In this document: positions 33,032-41,012 of the stretch, piece by piece
How the letters are laid out: every line of letters starts with the position of its first letter
Numbering within the stretch: the first letter of the stretch is position 1
Translations under genes and position numbers: made by a program
Notes under the pieces: model-generated
Told to the model about the DNA's origin: nothing
The model's input: only the letters and a program-made list of their open reading frames with translations
Database searches by the model: none
Source of the DNA: Streptomyces spinoverrucosus
GTDB taxonomy: Bacteria > Actinomycetota > Actinomycetes > Streptomycetales > Streptomycetaceae
Assembly (NCBI RefSeq): GCF_015712165.1
Contig: NZ_JADPZX010000001.1
Span: 3,100,001 to 3,164,000 of the forward strand
Length of the DNA stretch: 64,000 nucleotides
Reading direction: 5' to 3'

Positions 33032-35554
33032 TCAGCCGCTACCGGCCGCCCGGCGGGTGGAGAGCCACACCATCGTCGGACCGGCGAGTCCGGCGACGCC
33101 GCCGGCGACGAGCACGCCGAGCAGCACCCAGCGGATCAGCCCGAGCACCTCCGAGGGGGTGAGTCCGCCGGACTGGGCCACGTTCTGCTTGGCCGGGTCC
33201 GTCTCGGACGGGTCGGGCCGGGAGGTACCGGATCCGGGCCCGCCCGCGCCCGCCGGGCCGGTCGCGCCGCCGGCCGCTCCGGCCGGGTCGCCGCCGCCCA
33301 GGCCCCCGGCGCCCGTACCGCCGTCGAGTCCGCCGGCCGTGCCACCGCCGCCGGTGTCCGGGCCGTCGTTCGAGGCCGGGTCCTCGGGGTTCGACGGCTG
33401 CGGCGCGGCCGCCGCGCCCTTCTCCAGCTGGTCGGCGGCCTGCCGCGCCTGCTGACGCAGCGCGGTGGGCAGCGGGGCGTAGCCGTGGGGCAGCCGGCCC
33501 TTCGCCGTGCCCTGCGTCTGCCCCTGGTCGGCCGCGTAGCGGAGCACGTCGGCGTAGTCCTGCCGCGCGTCCTCGGCCTGGCCGAGCGAGGCCGCCGCGT
33601 ACACCACGGTGGCCAGCGGGTATGCGCCGTCCTTCATCTTGGCGGGGTCGGGTGCCTTGACGCCGGGCACCTCCGAGTCGGGCATCTGGGCGACGGCCTC
33701 GAGCAGGGAGGTGTCGGTCGGCTTGACGTACTCGCCGTCGGCGTTGGGCAGGGCGGCGGCGTTCAGCTGGTAACGCACCGCGGACGCGTTGTCCACGATG
33801 CCGAACTGGCGCTGCTTTGTCGGGACCGGGCGGCCCAGCGGCGTCATTTTCGCCAGGGTGCCGGTGGCGCTGCATTCGTATGCGGTGCCGATGTCGCCAC
33901 GGCGGACCTTCAGCGCCCCCTCGTGCATGTCGGTCACGTAGGGCACCACGTCCTGCCCGGTGCGCGTCAGCTGGATCGGGGTGGACCCACCGGGGCAGTT
34001 GAGGGTCGTGGACGTGAGATCCGCCTTGGGGAAGTAATCCAGGGAATCCGAGATCACTCCGTCTTCGTACTTGGGGTTGACCTTCATACCCCAGGGATCC
34101 TGTTCTCCTTCGATGAACTCCTTTGCATCGCGGTCCGCCAGAATGTAGTCCCACACCAGGCGAGCCGAGTCGGAATTCTCCGAGGAAACAGCCAGACCCA
34201 ACGGGGCCAGCCGTTCGTTCGTGGCCAGATCCTCAAGGCCAGGATTGAGCTGCTGGAATTCGGGGTCCATTCCGATGGACCTCGGATTTCCGGAGACGTA
34301 GGTGGGAGTCTGCTCATTCGTCGGGACCAGGCTGCTGGGGTAGGACTGGGTGAGCACCTTGGCCAGCAGCCGCTGGTTGAGCTTGACGTTCTTCAGCGGC
34401 AGCGGCCGGTCGACGGTGTTGCTTCCCTCCCCGGTCCGCTGGTCGTACATCCACACGAAGCCGATGGTCAGGCCGTTGATCGCGACCGGCGCGTGCACCA
34501 CCCCATCGGCCGGCTGGACGGGATCCACCGTCATGGCGAGCCCGGCCAAGGAGTCCGCCGACGCCACGGAGTCCCTGGCGTGCTGCTCACTGGACTGGGT
34601 GTAGGTGAACCGGTGAGTGCCGGTGGCGCACAGGTTCCCCTGCCACGACGTGATCGCGTCGGTGGCGAGCTCGGAGCCCATGATCTGGCGCTCCGGCTTG
34701 TCGGGGTCACAGTTGTCCGTGACCGGCTCGAAGTCGAGGCGGAAGGCGATGCGCTGGTCCCAGTTCGACCGGCTCAGCGAGGGCGACCTGAGAATCCTGT
34801 CCTTTGCCGGGTCTCCATTGGCATCGTGGGTACCGCGCGGCACCACCACCAGCCAGCACGGCTGTATCGCACCCGCCGACGTCCGGCGGGCGCCACAGCC
34901 CAGGGCGGGCTGCTCCACGGCCGACTTCACCTCGAACGCCATGTCGCCGCCGCCGTTGCCGTCGTTGGGCAGGAACGGGACGGCGTTCGTGTCGCCCTGG
35001 GTGAAGTACGTGGAATCCGTGGCGGCCGTCGTGGGATCGCCCTGTCCGGGCACCGGCCGGAACGGCACGAAGCGGGTGCCGTTCTGATCCACCGACGTCC
35101 CGGTCTCGGTCTCCAGCGGGTCGTAACCATCGGCGTTGTCGGACAGGAACACGCCGCGGCCGTCGCCGGGTTGCGCGCCGGCGGACCGGCCGAACTCACA
35201 CTGCGTACGGTCCGGCCCGGACGCCTCGTCCCCCCAGCACTGCATGAGCGACAGGAAGTTCGTCCCCACGCCGTTGGACGGCTCACCGCCCTTCCACGTC
35301 ACCCTGACGCCCTGCCCGTTCAGGCCCTTCGTCTGGTGCACGGTGACCTCGAGCTCGGAGAAGTCGTACTTCCCCTTCGTCCCCTTCTTGGTCACCGCCG
35401 AGCTCTCACTCGTGGCCGCCCGTGCCTGGCCCGCCCCCTCCGGCAGCGGAACCACGGCGATCACTAGGGCGGAGAGCAGGCACCCGACCCCGGCGGTCAC
35501 CCGCCGTCGCCCGGGGGACGACGCCCCCCGTGTCCGTACCGTCGGCCATCTCAT
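33032..35554 (-). CDS. Large PstS-like protein with C-terminal membrane anchor
   Basis: An 840-residue exported protein. Signal peptide (about 1-47), an N-terminal Cys-containing domain (VRVTWKGGEPSNGVGTNFLSLMQCWGD, about 60-270), a PstS-like middle (about 300-690, ending in KGRLPHGYAPLPTALRQQA, a phrase found at the ends of PstS proteins), a Gly/Ala/Pro linker (about 710-790) and one membrane helix near the end (LGVLVAGGVAGLAG). The start ATG overlaps the preceding stop by one base, so the pair is translationally coupled. Codons in about 34000-34330 are less GC-biased than the rest. Confidence 0.85.
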   Translation of the reverse strand: MRWPTVRTRGASSPGRRRVTAGVGCLLSALVIAVVPLPEGAGQARAATSESSAVTKKGTKGKYDFSELEVTVHQTKGLNGQGVRVTWKGGEPSNGVGTNFLSLMQCWGDEASGPDRTQCEFGRSAGAQPGDGRGVFLSDNADGYDPLETETGTSVDQNGTRFVPFRPVPGQGDPTTAATDSTYFTQGDTNAVPFLPNDGNGGGDMAFEVKSAVEQPALGCGARRTSAGAIQPCWLVVVPRGTHDANGDPAKDRILRSPSLSRSNWDQRIAFRLDFEPVTDNCDPDKPERQIMGSELATDAITSWQGNLCATGTHRFTYTQSSEQHARDSVASADSLAGLAMTVDPVQPADGVVHAPVAINGLTIGFVWMYDQRTGEGSNTVDRPLPLKNVKLNQRLLAKVLTQSYPSSLVPTNEQTPTYVSGNPRSIGMDPEFQQLNPGLEDLATNERLAPLGLAVSSENSDSARLVWDYILADRDAKEFIEGEQDPWGMKVNPKYEDGVISDSLDYFPKADLTSTTLNCPGGSTPIQLTRTGQDVVPYVTDMHEGALKVRRGDIGTAYECSATGTLAKMTPLGRPVPTKQRQFGIVDNASAVRYQLNAAALPNADGEYVKPTDTSLLEAVAQMPDSEVPGVKAPDPAKMKDGAYPLATVVYAAASLGQAEDARQDYADVLRYAADQGQTQGTAKGRLPHGYAPLPTALRQQARQAADQLEKGAAAAPQPSNPEDPASNDGPDTGGGGTAGGLDGGTGAGGLGGGDPAGAAGGATGPAGAGGPGSGTSRPDPSETDPAKQNVAQSGGLTPSEVLGLIRWVLLGVLVAGGVAGLAGPTMVWLSTRRAAGSG

Positions 35555-37278
35555 CAGAACTCCCCCTTACGGCGGGTGCGCGCCGCGAGGGCCCGCGCGG
35601 TGAGCGGCGGTCCGACGACCACCGCGACGAGCAGGACCGCCGACAGCGCCATCAGGGCGCCGCGCAGCCCGAAGGCGTCGCCGGAGGCGAGGCTGACCGG
35701 GTTGGCGGCGACGGAGGTGTCGCCGGTGCCCGTGCCGTCGCCGCTGACCAGCTGGCCGGTGTCGGGGTCGATGACGCCGCCCGACGAGGCCCCGCCGGAC
35801 GCGGCACCCTCGGTGGCGTCGGGCTGCCCGTCGCCGTCCGTGTCCGCACCGCCGGTGCCGCCACCGGAACCGGCACTGCCACCGGAACCCCCGGTGCCGC
35901 CGGAACCGCCGTTGCCGCCGCCGGTGGAGCCGGAGCCGCCGGAGTTGCCGCCGCCCTGCGCGCCGGGCTTGACCGGGGTGTCGGTGCCCACGGCGCCCGC
36001 GGTGCCGTCACTGCACTGCGTCGGGCCCTTCTTGTCGCAGGCCTTGGGCATCGGCGCGTTCTTGATGAGGGTGTTGGTGCCGCCCGAGAAGGTCGGGTTG
36101 CGGCACTCGTTGATGTTGATGGAGCCCGTGGGGGCGCCGGGCACCTTGCGGAGCTGGTCGAAGCCCGCCTCGACGAGGTTCTTCGGCAGCGGCGAGTAGC
36201 CGAGCTGGTCCGCCTGCTGCTGGCCGTCGCAGAGGAAGTAACGGCCGAACGTACCCAGCGAGTTGCCCTTGGCCTTGGTGAAGCCGGCCTCCTCCTTAGT
36301 GGGCAGGATCATGTAGCTGTAGCTGGACAGCGGGTAGGTGCGGGGGTCGGCGTTGCGGTAGACGCCGTCCAGGATCTGCGTCAGGTAGTTGACGGACCGT
36401 TCGTTCTTGTTGATCTCGGCCTTGGTCAGGGCCACCGCAACGCTGGCCGCGGTCGGCTCGACGTAGTAGTTGTCCTTGTTGAGCACCTTGGCCACCGGGA
36501 AACCGGTGTTCTTGGCGTACGAGTACTCGACGTAGGTGATGGCGCCCTCACCGGACGGCTGGCGCACATGGCCGGAGACGCCGAGCGAGCCGGACTTGGA
36601 GACCATCGCGGAGCCGCTGAGCAGCGGGTAGTTGGAGGTCATGCCGCAGTTGCCGCTGCCGCGCCCGGTGCGGCCGCAGTAGCTGCTCCAGATGGACCCG
36701 TGTTCCTTGGCCATCCAGGTGGTGAACTGGGCGCTCGTACCGGAGCCGTCGGAGCGGACGACCGGGACGATGGCGCGGGCCGGCATGTTCAGGCCGGGGT
36801 TGTCGGAGCGGATCGCGGGGTCGTTCCAGCGGGTGATCGCCCCGGTGAAGATCTTCGCGACGGTGGCGCCGGACAGCCGCAGGTTCGTGACCATCTTGCC
36901 GTTGATCTTGAGGTTGTACATGAACGCCGTACCACCGGCCACGATCGGCATGTAGGCGTAGCCGCGCCTCGGCGGCTGGTCCGTGATGCCCTGTTCCTTG
37001 AGGCCGTAGGGGATCTCGGAGACCGCGAAGTCGACGGTGTTGTTCTTGAACTGCTCACGGCCCTGGGAGGAGCCGTTGGCCGTGAAGTTGACCGTCATGC
37101 CGTAGTTGGCCTTGACGTTGCGCACCCACTGTTGGACGGCGTTGGCGCTCCAGGTCGACCCGGAGCCCGTGATCTTGGCGTAGGAGGCCGCTGCGGCCGG
37201 CGGTGTGTGGACGGCGAGCAACGCGCACAGCAATGACAGCACGGTGGCCGCCAGACGGAAACGAGTGGCGGGTCTCAC
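35554..37278 (-). CDS. PstS-like phosphate-binding protein with C-terminal membrane anchor
   Basis: A 574-residue PstS-type receptor. Signal peptide (about 1-30), then a canonical binding domain with the anion loops ITGSGSTWS and VVRSDGSGTSAQF and the FTGAITRWNDPAI block (about 31-375). This should bind phosphate or a similar oxyanion. Unlike ordinary PstS lipoproteins there is no lipobox. A Gly-rich linker (about 425-500) leads to a C-terminal helix (about 540-560) and a basic tail RTRRKGEF. The GTG start overlaps the pstA stop by GTGA. Confidence 0.9.
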   Translation of the reverse strand: MRPATRFRLAATVLSLLCALLAVHTPPAAAASYAKITGSGSTWSANAVQQWVRNVKANYGMTVNFTANGSSQGREQFKNNTVDFAVSEIPYGLKEQGITDQPPRRGYAYMPIVAGGTAFMYNLKINGKMVTNLRLSGATVAKIFTGAITRWNDPAIRSDNPGLNMPARAIVPVVRSDGSGTSAQFTTWMAKEHGSIWSSYCGRTGRGSGNCGMTSNYPLLSGSAMVSKSGSLGVSGHVRQPSGEGAITYVEYSYAKNTGFPVAKVLNKDNYYVEPTAASVAVALTKAEINKNERSVNYLTQILDGVYRNADPRTYPLSSYSYMILPTKEEAGFTKAKGNSLGTFGRYFLCDGQQQADQLGYSPLPKNLVEAGFDQLRKVPGAPTGSININECRNPTFSGGTNTLIKNAPMPKACDKKGPTQCSDGTAGAVGTDTPVKPGAQGGGNSGGSGSTGGGNGGSGGTGGSGGSAGSGGGTGGADTDGDGQPDATEGAASGGASSGGVIDPDTGQLVSGDGTGTGDTSVAANPVSLASGDAFGLRGALMALSAVLLVAVVVGPPLTARALAARTRRKGEF

Positions 37279-38831
37279 GACGAACTCCCGGGTTGTGGAC
37301 GGAACGGGGCGGGCGGAACGGAGGGCTTCGCGGCGGCGGAGGGCTTTACGTCGGCGGAGGACTTCGCGGCGGCGGAGGGCTTTACGTCGGCGGAGGACTT
37401 CGCGGCGGCGGAGGGCTTTACGTCGGCGGAGGACTTCGCGGCGGCGGAGGTCCTGACGTCGGCGGAGGCCCTGACGTCGGCGGAGGACTTCGCGGCGGCG
37501 GAGGTCCTGACGTCGGCGGAGGCCCTGACGTCGGTCGAGGTCCTGACATCGGCGGAGCCCTTCACGTCGATGGGGTCGGCGTCCCTGGACGCGGCGGCCC
37601 GCGCGGCCGTGGGAGGTGCCGCCCGCCCCGCCCGCGCGGCGAAGCGACGCGCGTCACGCTTCGACGCGAGGACCCGGCGATGCTCCTGGCGGCGCGTCAA
37701 CTGCCCCGGCCCACGGCCGCCGACGATCCGCGCGGCGACGAACAACAGCAGCACCAGCGCCATCAGCAGGGACGCCGTACCGAAACCGCGCGAGACCATG
37801 GTCGGCTCGGGGGACTTCACGAACTCGAAGGTCGCGAGCGGCAGGGAGACCATCGGGCCGTGCAGCGGGTCGAGGTTCAGCTCCGAGGTGAAGCCGGCCG
37901 TCAGCAGCACCGGGGAGGTCTCGCCGATGCCGCGCGCGGTGCCGAGGATCACCGAGGTGGTCAGGCCCGAGCGGCAGGTCGGCAGCACGACGTGCCAGGC
38001 GGTACGCCAGCGCGACGTACCCATGGCGTACGACGCTTCCCGCAGCGTGCCCGGCACCAGCCGGATGACGACGTCGGCGGCGCGGATGATGATCGGCAGC
38101 ATCATCACCGACAGCGCGAGCGAGGCGGCGAAGCCGGACTGGTCCAGGCCGAGGCCCAGGATCGCGGTGGCGTAGATGAACAGGCCCGCGACGATGGACG
38201 GCAACGCTGTCATCGCCTCGACGATGGTGCGCACGAACCGGGCGAATGGGCCGGGCACCTCGTTGAGGAACACCGCGCAGATCAGCCCGAGCGGCACGGT
38301 GATCACCAGCGCGATGACGATCATGATGAGCGTGCCGGCCGCGGCGTGCAGGGCACCGCCGACGCTGAGCGGCTCCAGGGGGCCGGCCAGCTCCATGTCC
38401 TGGGTGAAGAAGTTCAGATGGACGAGCGCCTTGCGCCCCTCCACCAGGGCGTACACCACCACGATCGCGAGGATGGCCACCAGCAGGATGCCCATCGACC
38501 GCACCACGGCCGCCGCGATCCGGTCGACGACGGCCGGTCCGTCCTCGTCGAAGGAGACCAGCAGCGCGTACAGCAGCAGGAAGAAGCCGTACGCCATGAC
38601 GACGAAGCCGACCATGCCGTTGAACGGGAGCAGCCAGCCGAACAGCAGCCAGGTCAGCGACAGCGCGGCGGCCGCGGCGCCGACCATGGCGTACACGTCG
38701 GTGTCGCGCAGCGAGGACAGGGCGCGGCGGCGCTCCCCGCCGGGGTCGGCGGAGAGCGGAGGGCCGGGCAGCGTCGTACGCGGACGTCTCGGCGCCTGAC
38801 GCGCGCCGGGCGCTTCAGGGGCAACGGTCAT
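37275..38831 (-). CDS. pstA: Phosphate-type ABC permease PstA with repeat tail
   Basis: A 518-residue permease. The N-terminal part has helices at about 50-70, 77-95 and 110-130. The BPD_transp core (about 165-385) has the permease signature region EASYAMGTSRWRTAWHVVLPTCRSGLTTSVILGTARGIGE, which couples to the ATPase. After the last helix comes a basic stretch and then an 80-residue cytosolic tail of 6- and 12-residue repeats (SADVKPSAAAKS; residues 425-504), absent from known PstA proteins. Forms the pore with PstC, encoded 106 bp upstream. Confidence 0.93.
   Translation of the reverse strand: MTVAPEAPGARQAPRRPRTTLPGPPLSADPGGERRRALSSLRDTDVYAMVGAAAAALSLTWLLFGWLLPFNGMVGFVVMAYGFFLLLYALLVSFDEDGPAVVDRIAAAVVRSMGILLVAILAIVVVYALVEGRKALVHLNFFTQDMELAGPLEPLSVGGALHAAAGTLIMIVIALVITVPLGLICAVFLNEVPGPFARFVRTIVEAMTALPSIVAGLFIYATAILGLGLDQSGFAASLALSVMMLPIIIRAADVVIRLVPGTLREASYAMGTSRWRTAWHVVLPTCRSGLTTSVILGTARGIGETSPVLLTAGFTSELNLDPLHGPMVSLPLATFEFVKSPEPTMVSRGFGTASLLMALVLLLFVAARIVGGRGPGQLTRRQEHRRVLASKRDARRFAARAGRAAPPTAARAAASRDADPIDVKGSADVRTSTDVRASADVRTSAAAKSSADVRASADVRTSAAAKSSADVKPSAAAKSSADVKPSAAAKSSADVKPSAAAKPSVPPAPFRPQPGSSS
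37320..37559 (-). repeat. Tandem repeats encoding the PstA tail
   Basis: About 240 bp of 36-bp units (each two 18-bp halves such as TCGGCGGAGGACTTCGCG), changing to shorter variant units toward 37559. They encode SADVKPSAAAKS. Near-identical DNA between units points to recent expansion. Confidence 0.9.
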
Positions 38832-38937
38832 GGTCGCTCTTTCCTGTGTGGGTGCGGGCGGCCGTGCGGGGGTGGAACCGGGCGGTGCGGGGTGGGGGTG
38901 GGTGCGGGACGGGCCGCGAGAGGGAGGCCGACCGGCG

Positions 38938-39999
38938 TCAGGCGTCGCTCGCCGCGCCGGAGCGCGATCTGGCGACGATGGACGAGGCGGCGAAGTTGAC
39001 GATCAGCGTCATCACGAACAGCGCGAAGCCGGCGGCCATGAGCGCGGACATGCCGAACTCGCTCGCCTCGCCGTAGCGCAGGGCGATCAGCGAGGAGACC
39101 GAGCTGGTGCCGGACTGCAGCACATGCCACTGGATGTCGAAGGTCAGCGAGATGATCATGAACACGGCGATGGTCTCGCCGAGGGCGCGGCCGAGGCCCA
39201 GCATGGTGCCGCCGATCATGCCGCCCTTGCCGAAGGGCAGTACGACGCTGCGGATCATGCCCCAGCGGGTCGCGCCGAGCGCGTAGGCGCCCTCCCGCTC
39301 ACCGGCGGGGGCCTGGGAGAAGACCTCGCGCATGATCGAGCAGATGATCGGCGCGATCATCATGCCGACGACCAGGCCGGCGATGAACGTCGAGGACGTG
39401 TAGATGCTGGCGGACGCCAGCGGGTCGTTGGGGTCGGCGCCCTCCACGTCGAAGACGGGGATCCAGCCGAAGTAGGTGGAGATCCAGCGGGCGGTCGGCA
39501 GCACCTTGTCCTGGAGGAAGAACACGCCCCACAGGCCGTAGACCACCGACGGTACGGCCGCCATCAGGTCGACCACACTGATCAGGCTCTGGCGCAACCG
39601 GGGCGGAGCGTACTCGGAGATGTACAGGGCCGCGCCGGTGGCGAGCGGTACGGCCACGCAGACCGCGACGATCGCGATCAGGATGGTCCCGACCAGCACC
39701 GCGGCGATACCGAACCGGCCCGCGTCCGGCGCCCATTCGGCCGTGCTGAGAAACGACCACCCGGCGCGGTCGAGCGCGAGCCACGCCCGGTACAGCAGGA
39801 AGCCGCCCACGAGCAGCATGACGGCGAGCACCAGGCCGCCGCCGGAGCGCAGGACCGCGCGGAACACACGGTCGGGCAGGCCCGGATCGGCGTACAGGCG
39901 CCGGGGGAAGTCGGCGGCCGCGTCGACCGAAAGAGCGGCCCGCGACCCGGGTACGGGCTCCGCGGCGGCTAGTTGCGGCTGTCTCTTCTTGAACAACAC
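38938..39999 (-). CDS. pstC: Phosphate-type ABC permease PstC
   Basis: A 353-residue permease with six helices: about 52-75, 98-125, 140-160, 205-228, 262-290 and 318-343. It carries the coupling region EREGAYALGATRWGMIRSVVLPFGKGGMIGGTMLGLGRALGE. Typical PstC phrases are AVPSVVYGLWGVFFL and IAPIICSIMREVF. It pairs with PstA and should be energised by the PstB encoded 10 kb downstream. GTG at 39999 is 10 nt after AGGAG. No repeated GTTCACC-type PHO boxes were found in the 130 bp upstream. Confidence 0.93.
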   Translation of the reverse strand: MLFKKRQPQLAAAEPVPGSRAALSVDAAADFPRRLYADPGLPDRVFRAVLRSGGGLVLAVMLLVGGFLLYRAWLALDRAGWSFLSTAEWAPDAGRFGIAAVLVGTILIAIVAVCVAVPLATGAALYISEYAPPRLRQSLISVVDLMAAVPSVVYGLWGVFFLQDKVLPTARWISTYFGWIPVFDVEGADPNDPLASASIYTSSTFIAGLVVGMMIAPIICSIMREVFSQAPAGEREGAYALGATRWGMIRSVVLPFGKGGMIGGTMLGLGRALGETIAVFMIISLTFDIQWHVLQSGTSSVSSLIALRYGEASEFGMSALMAAGFALFVMTLIVNFAASSIVARSRSGAASDA

Positions 40000-40130
40000 A
40001 CGTTCGACGCTCCTGGGGCCTGATTGACATGCCCATCCCGATGCGTAAACGACGGGTGCCCTAGGGGCAACTTCCGTTACAGATACACGCGCATACCTCG
40101 TCCACACCGCACGCACGACTGCCGAGCCGT

Positions 40131-40523
40131 CTAGTCATCCCATAACTCAAGGCTCACCGCCCCCAGTTCGGGCAGCATCGCGCGGAAGCGCTCGTACGAG
40201 GCACGACAGGTGGCGTGCCGTTCATACGTCCGCGCCGACCCGGCCAGATGCCGTCCCGTCCGCTCCCAAACCGCCCAAACCCAACCGCCACCCTCCGAAC
40301 TGTGCTGCACGCCACCCTCCATCTCGGCATGGCGCGTACACAGCCGCACGAAGTCGGCGCGGCACCGTGCATGCGTGTCGTGCGCGGTCAGCGACACCGC
40401 GACCGGTCTGCCGTTCGGCGCGACCAGCCGCCAGCCGAATCTTCCCTGGCTGTCGATATCGATCTGGCATCTCACACCGGCCACCGCGACGACAGGTCTT
40501 GCCGTCCCGTCGGACTGCTCCAT
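40131..40523 (-). CDS. DUF1508 (YegP-like) protein
   Basis: A 130-residue soluble protein with two related halves. The first has RFGWRLVAPNGRPVAVS (about 28-45) and the second WVWAVWERTGRHLAGS (about 80-95). Each is followed by a Cys-containing helix (HARCRADFVRL, HATCRASYERF). This is the YegP/DUF1508 beta-hairpin-plus-helix repeat. Function of the family is unknown. ATG at 40523; GGGGAC just precedes it. Confidence 0.7.
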   Translation of the reverse strand: MEQSDGTARPVVAVAGVRCQIDIDSQGRFGWRLVAPNGRPVAVSLTAHDTHARCRADFVRLCTRHAEMEGGVQHSSEGGGWVWAVWERTGRHLAGSARTYERHATCRASYERFRAMLPELGAVSLELWDD

Positions 40524-41012
40524 GTCCCCACCCCCGCCGCCCAAAGGAAAAGGAAAACCCGCAGGTACGGGGGTATGGGCGGCACGAGCAATCTACTGAG
40601 AGGCGCGTGATACCGCCCGGACAAAACTGACTGGCGGTGCCACGCTTCACGTCGAAGTATCCCCTTGGACACCCCTAGGACAGCCAACGAGAAACCGCTC
40701 ACCACCAACGCAGGACAACGCTGTCATAACGGACGCCACCGCCCCCTTGCCACCCCGCGCGCAAGACTCTTCCCCACACACAACATCCCCACGCTGCACG
40801 CTAGTGTTCGCGCAGCGAGTGACTTACGAGGAGCGAAGACATGGTCGGTCGTCCGAGCACGCGTTGATGTCTGAGGCCGTGAGCGGCCTGTCATCGCGTG
40901 CTGCCCTTGATGCGCGGCACAGCGAGCCTTCCTTTCCCGCTGCCTGAAATGGTCGGTGCACCTGTGGTGCGCCGGTTGGCGGGTCTCGTCTCCGGTCACC
41001 CGAGGAATCCCT
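40524..41012. other. 489-bp intergenic region with a candidate leader peptide
   Basis: Contains a small hairpin (ACCGCC 40612-40617 / GGCGGT 40633-40638), a possible -10 TAGTGT (40802-40807), and the mini-ORF at 40841. The remainder to the MFS start at 41013 shows no longer coding frame that looks real. Confidence 0.4.
40841..40867 (+). CDS. Eight-codon leader ORF or truncated gene start (MVGRPSTR)
   Basis: ATG with a near-ideal AGGAG 7 nt upstream, encoding MVGRPSTR and then TGA, 145 bp before the MFS exporter start. Either an attenuator leader peptide for the exporter, or the stub of a deleted gene; GRPSTR resembles the N-terminal start of several DNA-binding proteins. Confidence 0.3.
   Translation: MVGRPSTR

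Noticed and set aside
32975..35467. 830-codon plus-strand frame over the large PstS-like gene
   Set aside because: The opposite strand has signal peptide, PstS-like segments, an overlap with the previous stop and a terminator; the plus frame has none.
37320..37559. CRISPR-like array
   Set aside because: Units are adjacent with no spacers and keep the PstA frame.
40001..40130. PhoP-binding PHO boxes upstream of pstC
   Set aside because: Looked for 11-nt direct repeats of GTTCACC type; none found.
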